From contig NZ_JARQXB010000004.1 in the NCBI RefSeq assembly GCF_029543105.1, forward strand, positions 186,001 through 250,000: DNA of 64,000 bases. The letters run 5' to 3'. The position numbers and the translations under genes were made by a program. The notes under the pieces were generated by a model. It was given only the letters and a program-made list of their open reading frames with translations. It was not told where the DNA came from and made no database searches. Shown here piece after piece: positions 1-9,138 of this stretch. Positions within the stretch are counted from its first letter, which is position 1; every line of letters starts with the position of its first letter. This stretch comes from Stenotrophomonas sp. HITSZ_GD. Its GTDB lineage: Bacteria > Pseudomonadota > Gammaproteobacteria > Xanthomonadales > Xanthomonadaceae.

Positions 1-1134
1 CAGCGCCTGCACGCCGACCCGGTGGCGATCCAGCAGACGGTGAGCATCTACCTGCTGTTCTACGGGCTGATGAGCCTGGCCCACGGCCCGCTCTCCGATG
101 CCTGGGGCCGGCGCCGGGTGATCCTGGGCGGGCTGGTGCTGTTCATCGGCGCCTCCATCGGCTGCGCGCTGTCGCGCGACCTGCCGACCCTGCTGCTGTT
201 CCGCGCCCTGCAGGGCGTGTCGGCCGGCGTGGGCGTGATCGTCGGCCGCGCGGTGATCCGCGACCTGTTCCATGGCCACGACGCCCAGCGCCTGATGAGC
301 CAGGTGTCGATGATCTTCGGCGTCGCCCCGGCCATCGCGCCGATCATCGGCGGCTGGCTGCTGGCCACCGGCGCCGGCTGGCCGCTGATCTTCTGGTTCC
401 TGGTGGGCTTTGCGACCCTGCTGCTGGTGTGCACGGTGCTCGGCCTGCCCGAGACCCATCCGCCGGCTGCCCGCACGCCGCTGCACGCCGGCCGCCTGCT
501 GCGCGACTACCGCCGCATCGGCCTGTCGCCGCGCTTCCTGCGCCTGGCCGGCGCGGGCGGCTTCACCTTCGGCGGCGTGTTCCTGTACATCGCCTCCGCG
601 CCGGTGATGGTGATGCAGCACTTGGGCCTGGGCGAGGGCGATTTCGCCTGGCTGTTCATCCCCACCATCGGCGGCCTGACGCTGGGCGCGTTCCTGTCCG
701 GGCGCATGGCCGGCAAGGCCACGCCGAAGGTGCAGGTGCGCCTGGGCTACTGGCTGATCCTGCTGTCGGCGGTGAGCAACCTGGCCTACACGCTGGCGGT
801 GGCGCGGATCAGCGTGCCGTGGGCGGTGGTGCCGATCTTCCTCGGCGGCACCGGCATGGGCCTGATCTTCCCGATCCTGGCGCTGTCGGTGATCGACCTG
901 GCGCCGTTGCAGCGCGGGCTGGCTTCCTCGCTGCAGATGTTCGTGCAGCTGATGATCAACACCCTGGTCGCCGGCGTGGTGTCGCCGTTGCTCAGCGACA
1001 CGCCGCTGCACCTGGCCTTCGGCGCGACGGGCTTTTTCCTCGTCGGCTGGCTATTGTGGCGGTGGGAGCGGCGCAGCTACCGGCGCCAGTCGCGGATGCC
1101 CGTCGCTTCCCCCACGCCTGCTGCCGGAGCCTGA
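1..1134 (+). CDS. Bcr/CflA-family MFS drug exporter, C-terminal part
   Basis: This is an inner-membrane proton-coupled multidrug exporter of the major facilitator superfamily. The frame is already open at base 1, so the true start lies outside the window; 377 residues are visible. The cytoplasmic MFS motif A appears at about residues 29-38 (GPLSDAWGRR), and hydrophobic helices fill the rest, ending in a charged tail. The GPLSD form of the loop and the position of the motif fit Bcr/CflA (DHA1) transporters. Family members export drugs or sulfonamides, and some export dipeptides or amino acids; the substrate cannot be read from sequence. The next gene starts 3 bp after the stop, so the two are probably cotranscribed. 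Confidence 0.85.
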   Translation, partial: QRLHADPVAIQQTVSIYLLFYGLMSLAHGPLSDAWGRRRVILGGLVLFIGASIGCALSRDLPTLLLFRALQGVSAGVGVIVGRAVIRDLFHGHDAQRLMSQVSMIFGVAPAIAPIIGGWLLATGAGWPLIFWFLVGFATLLLVCTVLGLPETHPPAARTPLHAGRLLRDYRRIGLSPRFLRLAGAGGFTFGGVFLYIASAPVMVMQHLGLGEGDFAWLFIPTIGGLTLGAFLSGRMAGKATPKVQVRLGYWLILLSAVSNLAYTLAVARISVPWAVVPIFLGGTGMGLIFPILALSVIDLAPLQRGLASSLQMFVQLMINTLVAGVVSPLLSDTPLHLAFGATGFFLVGWLLWRWERRSYRRQSRMPVASPTPAAGA

Positions 1135-1137
1135 GCC

Positions 1138-1545
1138 ATGTCGACCGATTCCAAGCTGCGCCGCGACGCCCGCCGCCGCCAGGCCGAGCGCGCGCGCAAC
1201 CGCGCCGCCGCCGCGCCGCCGCCCGACGCCTCGCCGGTGGAGCCGCATGCGGAGCTGCGCGATGGCGAGCGCAAATTGCTGGCGGGCATCGTCCGCCGCG
1301 ATGGCGAGTGGGTGTTGGGCATGGATGGCCGCATCGCCGGCGAGAGCCCGAGCGCGGCGCACGTGCTGGCGATGATCATGCTGGCCGGTGAGCTGCACGA
1401 GCGCGAAGGCCGCCCGGTGCGGCTGGCCTATTCCGATGCGCTGAAGGACGCCGCCCACGCCGAGGCGAAGGCCGAGGGGATGGAGTTCGAGCAGTTCAAG
1501 GAACAGCTGGCCGCGCGGATGCGTGGGGTGCAGCAGGCGGGGTGA
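1138..1545 (+). CDS. Conserved hypothetical protein, 135 aa
   Basis: I do not recognise the family. The N-terminal ~45 residues are strongly basic and Ala/Pro-rich (an RRDARRRQAERARNRAAAA-type stretch) and are probably disordered or bind nucleic acid or membrane. A short folded-looking domain follows (residues ~48-130), predicted mixed alpha/beta, ending in a charged helix rich in Glu and Lys. There is no signal peptide or membrane segment. It starts 3 bp after the MFS exporter stop, which suggests translational coupling, but that does not reveal a function. Coding is supported by the strong third-position GC bias and by the tight spacing. Confidence 0.65.
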   Translation: MSTDSKLRRDARRRQAERARNRAAAAPPPDASPVEPHAELRDGERKLLAGIVRRDGEWVLGMDGRIAGESPSAAHVLAMIMLAGELHEREGRPVRLAYSDALKDAAHAEAKAEGMEFEQFKEQLAARMRGVQQAG

Positions 1546-1591
1546 TGCGCTTTCCGCCGCGGCCGGGCGCAAGCCGGTCGCGATATCCCAC

Positions 1592-1619
1592 GGCCGGGGC
1601 TGAAGCCCCTCCTACGGAA
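1592..1619. repeat. REP-like hairpin between convergent genes
   Basis: The short intergenic gap contains the inverted repeat GGGGC-TGAA-GCCCC (1596-1609) followed by CTCCTAC. The element sits between two convergent genes, the usual position of repetitive extragenic palindromes in xanthomonads. A related ...GGCTGAGGCTCCTACAGG... segment occurs near 54737. It could also act as a weak bidirectional terminator, although there is no clear T tract. Confidence 0.45.
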
Positions 1620-1627
1620 GCCGCTTC

Positions 1628-1939
1628 CTAGCGCGCGCGATCGATGCGTTCGCGCTGCACCTGCGCCAGCGCGGCAATGCGCGGCTGGGCCAGGCGCACG
1701 CCGATCTGGTGCCAGACCACCAGCGACAGGCACAGCGGCCACACCGAGAACGCGGTATCGCGCCATGCGGCGAAGGCCCATGCCGCCAGCGGCAACGAGA
1801 CGGCCAGCCACGCCCACGCCTGCCACGCGGTGCGCAGCGCGTGCTGCACCTGCCCGGCGACGATCTCCGCGGCGGTATCGCGGCGCAGACCGTACTGCTT
1901 CACCAGGCGGTCGACATTCCAGGTCGGGGTCATGGTCAA
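1628..1939 (-). CDS. Small two-helix inner-membrane protein, 103 aa
   Basis: The family is unknown. Two hydrophobic stretches (residues ~38-58 and ~63-80) suggest a helical hairpin in the inner membrane. The N-terminal ~35 residues contain a short amphipathic stretch resembling a bundle or UBA-like helix (DRLVKQYGLRRDTAAEIVAG), and the C-terminus is basic (QRERIDRAR). It lies downstream of the M2 peptidase on the same strand with a 78-bp gap, so cotranscription is possible. The start is the first ATG of the frame; a purine-rich GGAAT precedes it. Confidence 0.6.
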   Translation of the reverse strand: MTMTPTWNVDRLVKQYGLRRDTAAEIVAGQVQHALRTAWQAWAWLAVSLPLAAWAFAAWRDTAFSVWPLCLSLVVWHQIGVRLAQPRIAALAQVQRERIDRAR

Positions 1940-2017
1940 TTCCTTGCGTGGGGGCGATCACCCCCAGTCTCCCCGCGCCGGCGCGCGCATGCAAGCACGC
2001 GCCGGGCGGGCAGGGCG

Positions 2018-4024
2018 TCAGGGCTGGGCGGCCTTCGCGGCGGGCGCCGGTGCCGGCGCTTCCCAGCCGCACATGCGGCCCTGGTTCTGCTGCTTGAGCC
2101 ATTCCTGCATCGGCGCGAAGTACTCCAGCATCGGGCCGGCATCGACGTGGTCCTCGCCGGTCAGCTCCTTGAGCGTCACCTGCCAGGGCTGGCTGCTGCC
2201 GCGCTGGAGCATGTTCCAGAACTTCTGCCCGGCTTCCTTGTTGCCGTAGAAGCTGCACTCGTACAGCGGGCCGGTGTAGCCGGCGGCCTGGCACAGGCCC
2301 TTGTAGAACTGGAACTGCAGCAGGTGCGAGAGGAAATAGCGGGTGTAGGGCGTGTTGCCCGGCACGTGGTACTTCGCGCCCGGGTCGAAGAACTGCTCGC
2401 CGCGCGCGGTGACCGGCGCCACGCCCTGGTACTTGGCCTTCAGCTGCCACCAGGCCTGGTTGTAGTGGTCCGGGGTGATCGAGCCGTCGAACACGCCCCA
2501 GCGCCAGCGGTCGATCATCAGGCCGAACGGCAGGAACGCCACCTTCGCCAGCGCCATGCGCATCTGCGCGTTGATCAACGCCTCGCGGCTGTGCTGCACC
2601 TCGCCGACCAGGCCGACCGAGTGCAGGTAATCCGGCGTCATCGCCAGCACCACGGTGTCGCCGATGGCCTCGTGGAAGCCGTCGTTGGCGCCGTTCTGGA
2701 ACAACGGCGGCAGCGGGTTGTAGGCCAGGTCGTAATAGATGTGGCCCAACTCGTGGTAGATGGTGGTGAAGTCTTCCTCGGTGGGCTTGATGCACATCTT
2801 CGTGCGCACATCCGGACCGGTCTTCTGCGCGGCGTCGCCGCCCATGTTGAGGTCCCACGCGCTGGCGTGGCACACCACGTCGCGGTCCAGCGGCTTGATG
2901 AACTGCGAGCGCTGCCAATAGCCGTCCGGCAGCTTGGGCATGCCCAGCGAGGTGTAGAAATCCTGCGCGCGCTCGGTCATGGCCTTGGCGGTGCGCAGCT
3001 CGGCTTCGCGCTGGGCCTTGAAGCGCGCCTCCACGCTGCCGTTGGCGCCGCCGGGCACGCGGGTGAGCGCGCCGCTGAGTTCGCTCTGGTACTGCTTTTC
3101 CAGCGCGGCGGTGATGTCCAGGTCGCCGGCGCCGGGGTAGGGCTGCAGCAGGTCCCACAGGTTGCTCCAGTCCTGCTGCCACATGTTGCCCATCAGGTGG
3201 GCCGGCAGCAGGCCGCCGGGCAGCTCGCCCTTGTCCTGGCCGTAGTGGGCGTCGAGCTTGCCGCGTGCGTAGCACTGCAACTGCTCGTACAGCGGCTTGA
3301 CCTGCTCCCACAAGCGGTCGGTCTCGGCGGCGATCTGCTGCGGCGGCATGTCGTAGCCGCTGCGCCACATCTGCCCGACGTCGGTGAAGCCGCTGTCGCG
3401 CGCGCCCTCGTTGGCCAGCTCGACGAAGCGCTGGTAGTTCGCGCGCATCGGCGCGGCCACGTCGTGCCAGCCCTGCCAGGCGTCGAGCTGTTCGTCGTAG
3501 TCGCGGCTGCGCGCCAGCACCTGCTCCAGTTCGCCGAGTTGGCGGCACTGCCTGGCCTCGCCTTCGCCGCGGCAATAGGTGCCGGCGCCATAGTCGCCTT
3601 CCATGCGGCTGGCGATGGTGGTCAGCTCGGCCAGGCGGCCGGGATCGCGCGGCGCCGGCATGGCGCTCATCAGCCGCAGCAGTTGCAGGGCGCGCGCGGT
3701 GTCCGTGGACATCGGCTGGCCTTCGTACTGGCGCGCCTGCGCGATCCAGGTGTTGAGCTGGGTGAGCGCGCGCTCGTTGGCCTTGGCGGCGATGCGTTGC
3801 GAATCGTCGTTGATGTACGTCGCCGACAGCCACTGCGCCGAGCTGATTTCCGGATACGCCGCCTTGTACTCGGCATTGACCCGGGCGATGAACGCATCGG
3901 CGCTCTCGGCCGGGGCCTTGGCGGGCGCTTCGGCGGCGGCCGGTGCCGTGGGCTCGCGCCGGCAGGCGGACAGCGACAACGCGCCGAGCAGGGCGGCAGC
4001 CAGGAGCGGAAGGCGAGGGTTCAC
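2018..4024 (-). CDS. Peptidase M2 (ACE-like dipeptidyl carboxypeptidase), lipoprotein
   Basis: This zinc metallopeptidase of the angiotensin-converting-enzyme family removes C-terminal dipeptides from peptides and probably acts in the periplasm. The 668-residue product has a lipoprotein signal with lipobox LSAC (Cys21). The zinc site is HELGH at residues 424-428, with the third ligand Glu452 in FHEAIGD, 24 residues further on, exactly the M2 spacing. One catalytic domain covers residues ~45-655, the normal length for bacterial members. The start is a GTG at 4024 with AAGGA about 8 bases upstream; the frame stays open far upstream, but those residues do not look like protein. Bacterial ACE homologues are common in xanthomonads; the physiological substrate is unknown. 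Confidence 0.93.
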   Translation of the reverse strand: MNPRLPLLAAALLGALSLSACRREPTAPAAAEAPAKAPAESADAFIARVNAEYKAAYPEISSAQWLSATYINDDSQRIAAKANERALTQLNTWIAQARQYEGQPMSTDTARALQLLRLMSAMPAPRDPGRLAELTTIASRMEGDYGAGTYCRGEGEARQCRQLGELEQVLARSRDYDEQLDAWQGWHDVAAPMRANYQRFVELANEGARDSGFTDVGQMWRSGYDMPPQQIAAETDRLWEQVKPLYEQLQCYARGKLDAHYGQDKGELPGGLLPAHLMGNMWQQDWSNLWDLLQPYPGAGDLDITAALEKQYQSELSGALTRVPGGANGSVEARFKAQREAELRTAKAMTERAQDFYTSLGMPKLPDGYWQRSQFIKPLDRDVVCHASAWDLNMGGDAAQKTGPDVRTKMCIKPTEEDFTTIYHELGHIYYDLAYNPLPPLFQNGANDGFHEAIGDTVVLAMTPDYLHSVGLVGEVQHSREALINAQMRMALAKVAFLPFGLMIDRWRWGVFDGSITPDHYNQAWWQLKAKYQGVAPVTARGEQFFDPGAKYHVPGNTPYTRYFLSHLLQFQFYKGLCQAAGYTGPLYECSFYGNKEAGQKFWNMLQRGSSQPWQVTLKELTGEDHVDAGPMLEYFAPMQEWLKQQNQGRMCGWEAPAPAPAAKAAQP

Positions 4025-4107
4025 GGCGGATCCTTGCGGGAACGGTCCGCCGAAGGCTAGAGGCCGCGCGCCGGTGCCGCAAGGGGCGCCGGGCGCGCGG
4101 CGGTGGT

Positions 4108-5772
4108 TCAGGCTGGCTGCTGGCAGCCGGCGAACAGGTCGCGCGAGGAATCGTAGAGCGAGGTGCGCACCTGCATCAGGCCCAGCACCGAGGGGAACAG
4201 GTTGTCGTGGTCGGCATGGCCGGCGGCGCGGCGGCGCAGGCACTGCACGTCCAGGCCGCGGTCCTTGGCGAACTGCGGCGAGAACCACATCACCATCGGC
4301 ACGTGGGTCTGCTCCTGCGGGGCGATGGCGTACGGCACGCCGTGCAGGTACAGGCCCTTCTCGCCCAGCGATTCGCCGTGGTCGGAGAGGTAGATCATCG
4401 CGGTGTCGTAGTCGGGCATCGCGCGCAGCGCGCCGATCGCGCGGCCGAGGAAGTGGTCGGTGTAGAGCACCGCGTTGTCGTAGGCGTCCACGATCTGCTG
4501 CCGGCTGCACTGGCCCAGGTCCGGGTTCTGGCAGGCCGGGTTGAAGCGCGCGAACGCGGCCGGGTAGCGCTCGTAGTAGCTCGGGCCGTGGTTGCCGAGC
4601 TGGTGCAGCACCACCACGCGGTCGCCCGGGCGGGCCCGCACCTGCGCGGCGAGGTCGTCCAGCAGCACCTCGTCCATGCAGCGGCCGTCCTGGCACAGGC
4701 TGGCGACCTTGGCATCGTCGAGCTGCTGGATCGGCAGGCCGTCGCACACGCCCTTGCAGCCGCTCTGGTTGTCGCGCCACAGCACGCCCACGCCGGCGCG
4801 GTCGAGCACGTGCAGCAGCGATTGATGGCCGCGGATGCGATCCTCGTTGTAGTCGTGGCGGCCCCACGGCGAGAACATGCACGGCACCGAGACCTCGGTG
4901 CTGGTGCCGCACGAGTGCATGTCGGGGAAGTTGACCAGCCCGTCGACCTGCGCCAGTTCCGGCGTGGTTTGCCGGGCGTAGCCGTCCAGGCCGAAGTTCT
5001 GCGCGCGCATGGTCTCGCCGAGCACGATCAACAGCAGGCGCGGGCGCGACTGCGGCGCGCGCGGCGTGGCCATCGCATCCTCGCCGATCGGCAGCTTGGG
5101 CGCCTTGTGCCCCGGCGTGGCCGATTTCAGGTTGGCGCGCAACGCGGCCAGCGTGTTGATCGGCGTGGCGAGGTAGCGGATTTCATGGTGGTTGCGCATC
5201 AGCGCCGACAGGTCCTGGAACGACAGCATGGCCGCCGCCGCCCCACCGACCGCCACCGCGAGCAGGAAGCCGGCGCGCACCAGCAAGGCACGGACCGGGC
5301 GCCGCTGGCGCAGGCGCAGGCGCCACAGCACGAGCACCGGCAACACGCCGTAGCACAGCAGCGGCAGCAGCAGCGAAGCGGTGATCAGCTCGCGCGATTC
5401 CTTGCGGTCGGTCGCCAGTACGTTGCGCAGCATGTCCGCGTCGATGTACACGTTGTAGCGGCTCATGTAGTACGTGGTCAGCGCGGTGCTGAGCAGCAGC
5501 ACGCTGAGCAGCACCTTGGCGTTCCAGCGCCACACCAGCAGGCCGAGCAGCAGCGCGTGCACGGCCACCAGCACCGCCAGCAGCGAGAGCGTCATGCCGA
5601 TGCCGCCGCCGCTCCACGCGGTGGCGCTGCGCCAGAACAGGCCGTTGCAGGCCAGGGCGAAGAACAGGCTGGTGGCGAGGATCAGCCCTTCGGTGGACAG
5701 CGTCGGCCGCCAACGCCAGTCGATGTCGCGCAGCCAGCGCCGCCAGGCCGGGGAGGAGATGGATAGGCTCAT
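4108..5772 (-). CDS. eptA: Phosphoethanolamine transferase (EptA/MCR family)
   Basis: This inner-membrane enzyme transfers phosphoethanolamine from phosphatidylethanolamine, most likely to lipid A phosphates, which lowers surface charge and polymyxin binding. The protein is 554 residues, with about five N-terminal transmembrane helices (residues ~28-185) and a periplasmic sulfatase-fold domain from ~240. The metal ligand Glu253 lies in LGETMRAQNF, the nucleophile Thr292 in CGTSTEVSVPC, and the later Asp/His pair in LSDHGES, matching EptA and MCR enzymes. Paired cysteines (288/298 and others) suggest the usual disulfides. The start at 5772 overlaps the PAP2 stop by 4 bp (ATGA), so the two are translationally coupled. 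Lipid A as acceptor is inferred from family and neighbours. Confidence 0.92.
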   Translation of the reverse strand: MSLSISSPAWRRWLRDIDWRWRPTLSTEGLILATSLFFALACNGLFWRSATAWSGGGIGMTLSLLAVLVAVHALLLGLLVWRWNAKVLLSVLLLSTALTTYYMSRYNVYIDADMLRNVLATDRKESRELITASLLLPLLCYGVLPVLVLWRLRLRQRRPVRALLVRAGFLLAVAVGGAAAAMLSFQDLSALMRNHHEIRYLATPINTLAALRANLKSATPGHKAPKLPIGEDAMATPRAPQSRPRLLLIVLGETMRAQNFGLDGYARQTTPELAQVDGLVNFPDMHSCGTSTEVSVPCMFSPWGRHDYNEDRIRGHQSLLHVLDRAGVGVLWRDNQSGCKGVCDGLPIQQLDDAKVASLCQDGRCMDEVLLDDLAAQVRARPGDRVVVLHQLGNHGPSYYERYPAAFARFNPACQNPDLGQCSRQQIVDAYDNAVLYTDHFLGRAIGALRAMPDYDTAMIYLSDHGESLGEKGLYLHGVPYAIAPQEQTHVPMVMWFSPQFAKDRGLDVQCLRRRAAGHADHDNLFPSVLGLMQVRTSLYDSSRDLFAGCQQPA

Positions 5773-6506
5773 GCGCGCACCTGGGCGCCATCGCGGCCGG
5801 GCAGCAGGCGGAACAGGCACAGCGGCACGACCCAGCACACCGCCAGCGACCACAGGTCATGGGAAAGGAAATGCGCGCCGCGCAGCTGCTGGGAAAAGCC
5901 GAACAGCGCCCCGACGAGCAAGCCCGACGCCAGCCCCGCCCAGCGCCAGCGCGGCGCCGTGGCCAAGGCGAAGAAATACAGCGCGACCCACGCATAGCCG
6001 GCGCTGGCGTGGCCGGCGGGGAAGCAGCCGGAGGCCGGCACGCCGCCGCGCGATTCGAACAGGCCGTAGAAGGCATGCGTGCCGCCGTAGCGGGCGAGGT
6101 CCCACGGGCAATCCATGTGGGTGAGGTGCTTGAACATCGACACCAGCGCGGTGGACAGCGCGACCGAGCCGACCAGCGCCAGCAACGGCCAGCGCCATGC
6201 ATGCAGCGGCGCGCGCCAGGCGCGCAGGGCGGCGAACAGGACAGCCAGCGCGGCCGCCGTGCTCATCCACTTGCCGACGCGATGCACGAGGTGGCTGGTC
6301 CACCAGGCGTCCTTCAACGCCCAGTGGTTGCCTTCCAGGCGATAGAGCAGGTCGGCGATCGCCATGTCGCCGCCGCCCGCGGCCAGCCACGCGTTGAGGA
6401 TCAGCAGCAGCGCCAACGGCAGATACAGATGCGTCGCCAGCGGCGGGTTCAGGCGCGGCGACGGGCGTGGCGCGGCGGCCAGCGCGGATACGGTGTGCAG
6501 ATCCAT
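5769..6506 (-). CDS. PAP2-family membrane phosphatase
   Basis: This is a 245-residue integral membrane phosphatase of the PAP2/PgpB/LpxT superfamily. The three signature regions can be seen: a lysine-containing stretch (K126 in FKHLTHMDC), PAGH at residues 163-166 in place of the usual PSGH, and RGAHFLSHD at 209-217 with the catalytic His and Asp. About six transmembrane helices surround them. It overlaps eptA by 4 bp and lies downstream of an ArnT-type glycosyltransferase, so a role in phospholipid, undecaprenyl-pyrophosphate or lipid A phosphate turnover is likely; one possibility is dephosphorylating lipid A before or instead of PEtN addition. The ATG at 6506 has only a weak ribosome site. 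Confidence 0.85.
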   Translation of the reverse strand: MDLHTVSALAAAPRPSPRLNPPLATHLYLPLALLLILNAWLAAGGGDMAIADLLYRLEGNHWALKDAWWTSHLVHRVGKWMSTAAALAVLFAALRAWRAPLHAWRWPLLALVGSVALSTALVSMFKHLTHMDCPWDLARYGGTHAFYGLFESRGGVPASGCFPAGHASAGYAWVALYFFALATAPRWRWAGLASGLLVGALFGFSQQLRGAHFLSHDLWSLAVCWVVPLCLFRLLPGRDGAQVRA

Positions 6507-6553
6507 TGAGCGAGACAAGGCATGCCGAGGGTGTGGCGATGATCGGCAGCGCC

Positions 6554-6567
6554 TTGTCGGAAAGCGG
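6554..6567. promoter_or_regulatory. Shared motif TTGTCGGAAAGCGG upstream of the PAP2-eptA pair
   Basis: This 14-mer (plus-strand reading) lies 48-61 bp upstream of the PAP2 start. A copy differing at one base (8359-8372) lies 54-67 bp upstream of the ArnT-type gene, in the same orientation and at nearly the same distance. Both genes point left. This looks like a shared operator or promoter element, possibly for the adjacent OmpR-type regulator. Function is inferred only from position and repetition. Confidence 0.4.
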
Positions 6568-6598
6568 TCGGATCGGCGCGGCGCGCCGCCGGCCGCGT

Positions 6599-8305
6599 TC
6601 AGTCGTCGTTGTCGTCCGCGGCGTCCTGCGCGGGCGGGGTGCCGGTGCAGCCCGCGTGCCAGGCGGTGCCCGGCACCAGCAGCCACTGGTTGCGGTTCGA
6701 CTGGCCGATCTCCACCACCTGCGTGCGGTCCACGCACGCCGGCAGCGCCTCGCGCAGCACGAACAGCCAGCGGTGCGTGGGCTGGGCGGCCAGCCACGGC
6801 CCTGCCTTGGCCCACTGCGTGGGCCAGTCGGCCTTGAAGCCGAACTCGGTCACCGGCCGGTCGGCCTGCAGCAGGTTCTGCTCGCGCCAGGCGACCATGC
6901 CCAGCTGTGCGTCCGGGCCGATGCGTTCGCCGACGCGCCGCATCAGGCCGGCCGACGAACTGGAAGCATCCAGCGCCGGGGCGAAGACCAGCCCGTAGAT
7001 GCTCCACAACCACGCGGTGGACAGCACCACGCCCAGCGCGGCGCGGCGCGACCTGGCCCAGGCCGCGATCACGCCCAGGCCGACCCCCAGGGCGATGAGC
7101 CCGTACTTCAGCTGATGCACCACGTGGGCATCCAGGTCGCGGCGCAGGGCATCGCGCGGCAGCCAGGGGCCGAACGCCACCGCCAGCGAAGCCACCGCCA
7201 GGAACACCACGTAGCCCAGCAGCAGCCGGCGCGGCAGCGCGCGCCGCAACAGCCCGGGCAGCAGCGGCGCGGCGGCCAGGCAGGCGGCGGGCAGGATCGG
7301 CAGGATGTACAGCTCGCGCTTGCCGGGGCTGGCGCTGAAGAACAGCAGCACCAGCAGGCTCCAGCCGAGCAGCAGCCACTGGCGGCCATCGCCGCGGCGC
7401 AGGCGGCGCCACCAGCCCGGGCACAGCGCCGGCAGCAGCAGGCTGCCGGGCAGCCAGAGCAGGGCGATCACGCGCAGGTAGTACCAGGCCGGCTGCACGT
7501 GGTGCCACGCCGCGGTGTAGCGCGTGGCGGTCTGCCGCAGCAGGATCTCGCGCGCGTAGGCCTGCAGGGCCGGGTCGTCGCTGCGCCACAACGCCAGCGC
7601 CAGCGGCAACAGCCACACCGCGGTGCCGGCCACGAACATCGGCACCGTGGCGGCCCAGCGCCAGCCATCGCCCGCGCGCCCGGGCCATGCGCGCCCATGC
7701 AGGCGTACGTACAGCGCCCACGGCAACAGCACCAGCAGTGGCAGGAAGCCCACGCCCTTGGTCACCGTGCCCAGGCCGGCGGCGAACGCGCCCAGCCACC
7801 AGGCCGGCCAGTCCGGCCCGCGCAGCAAGTGGCGCAGCAGGCCCCACAGCGAGAGGGTGGTCATCGCCAGCAGCACCATGTCGATGTGCGCGCGCTTGGC
7901 CATCAGCCCGAACTGCAACGTGCAGAACACCGCCAGCAGGGCGATGTCGCCGATGCGGCGGTGCCACAGGCGGCGGCCGAGGTCGCGCACCAGCCACAGC
8001 ACCAGCAGGGCGGCCAGCAACGAAGGCAGCAGGAAGGCGAGGGTCCACTGGCCCGTCAACTCGTAGGCGCCGGCCTGCAGCCACATGAACACCGGGGGCT
8101 TTTCCGCGTACAGCTCGATGCCGCGATGCGGCAGCAGCCACTGGCCACTCTCCACCATGCTGCGCGCGGCCAGCACGAAGCGCGGCTCGTCCGCCGGGTT
8201 GGGCTGGCGCAGGCCCAGGCCGGCGGCCAGGCTGAGCACGATCAGCAGCGCCACCAGCACGGGGCGCCAACGGAAGCTCTGGGCGGAGGGGGCGGTCGTC
8301 GGCAT
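6599..8305 (-). CDS. ArnT-type family 39 glycosyltransferase
   Basis: This polytopic inner-membrane glycosyltransferase (568 aa) resembles ArnT/PMT enzymes, which move a sugar from an undecaprenyl-phosphate carrier onto lipid A or proteins in the periplasm. The first periplasmic loop carries the catalytic Asp-Glu motif (D39 E40 in NPADEPRF) and YAEKPPVFMW (residues ~66-75), a typical ArnT arrangement. About ten transmembrane helices follow, then a soluble C-terminal domain of ~100 residues. No arnBCADEF genes are in the window, so the donor may not be aminoarabinose. The start is the ATG at 8305; the upstream extension lies in the divergent promoter region and lacks coding character. It lies 92 bp upstream of the PAP2-eptA pair on the same strand. 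Confidence 0.85.
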   Translation of the reverse strand: MPTTAPSAQSFRWRPVLVALLIVLSLAAGLGLRQPNPADEPRFVLAARSMVESGQWLLPHRGIELYAEKPPVFMWLQAGAYELTGQWTLAFLLPSLLAALLVLWLVRDLGRRLWHRRIGDIALLAVFCTLQFGLMAKRAHIDMVLLAMTTLSLWGLLRHLLRGPDWPAWWLGAFAAGLGTVTKGVGFLPLLVLLPWALYVRLHGRAWPGRAGDGWRWAATVPMFVAGTAVWLLPLALALWRSDDPALQAYAREILLRQTATRYTAAWHHVQPAWYYLRVIALLWLPGSLLLPALCPGWWRRLRRGDGRQWLLLGWSLLVLLFFSASPGKRELYILPILPAACLAAAPLLPGLLRRALPRRLLLGYVVFLAVASLAVAFGPWLPRDALRRDLDAHVVHQLKYGLIALGVGLGVIAAWARSRRAALGVVLSTAWLWSIYGLVFAPALDASSSSAGLMRRVGERIGPDAQLGMVAWREQNLLQADRPVTEFGFKADWPTQWAKAGPWLAAQPTHRWLFVLREALPACVDRTQVVEIGQSNRNQWLLVPGTAWHAGCTGTPPAQDAADDNDD

Positions 8306-8358
8306 CGGCGGCAGGCGGGCAGGGAACCGCGCATCTTCGGCGCGGCGGCGTGGGAAGT

Positions 8359-8372
8359 TTGTCGGAAACCGG
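8359..8372. promoter_or_regulatory. Shared motif TTGTCGGAAACCGG in the divergent promoter region
   Basis: This copy of the 14-mer at 6554-6567 (one base different) lies in the 131-bp gap between the ArnT-type gene and the divergent response regulator. One site here could serve both directions, which would let the two-component system control itself and the lipid-modifying genes. This is inferred from position; no consensus for the regulator is known to me. Confidence 0.4.
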
Positions 8373-8436
8373 CGGCTACGACACCATTTCGACATCCGGC
8401 CGTTACGATGCGGTGTCCTTTTCACGCGGATCCCGC

Positions 8437-9127
<691 letters not shown>

Positions 9128-9138
<11 letters not shown>

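Noticed and set aside
1428-4082. Very long antisense open frames opposite and alongside the M2 peptidase (up to 884 codons)
   Set aside because: They are shadows created by high GC third-position bias. The translation is Arg/Ala/Pro-rich without motifs, while the M2 frame has an intact signal peptide and zinc site.
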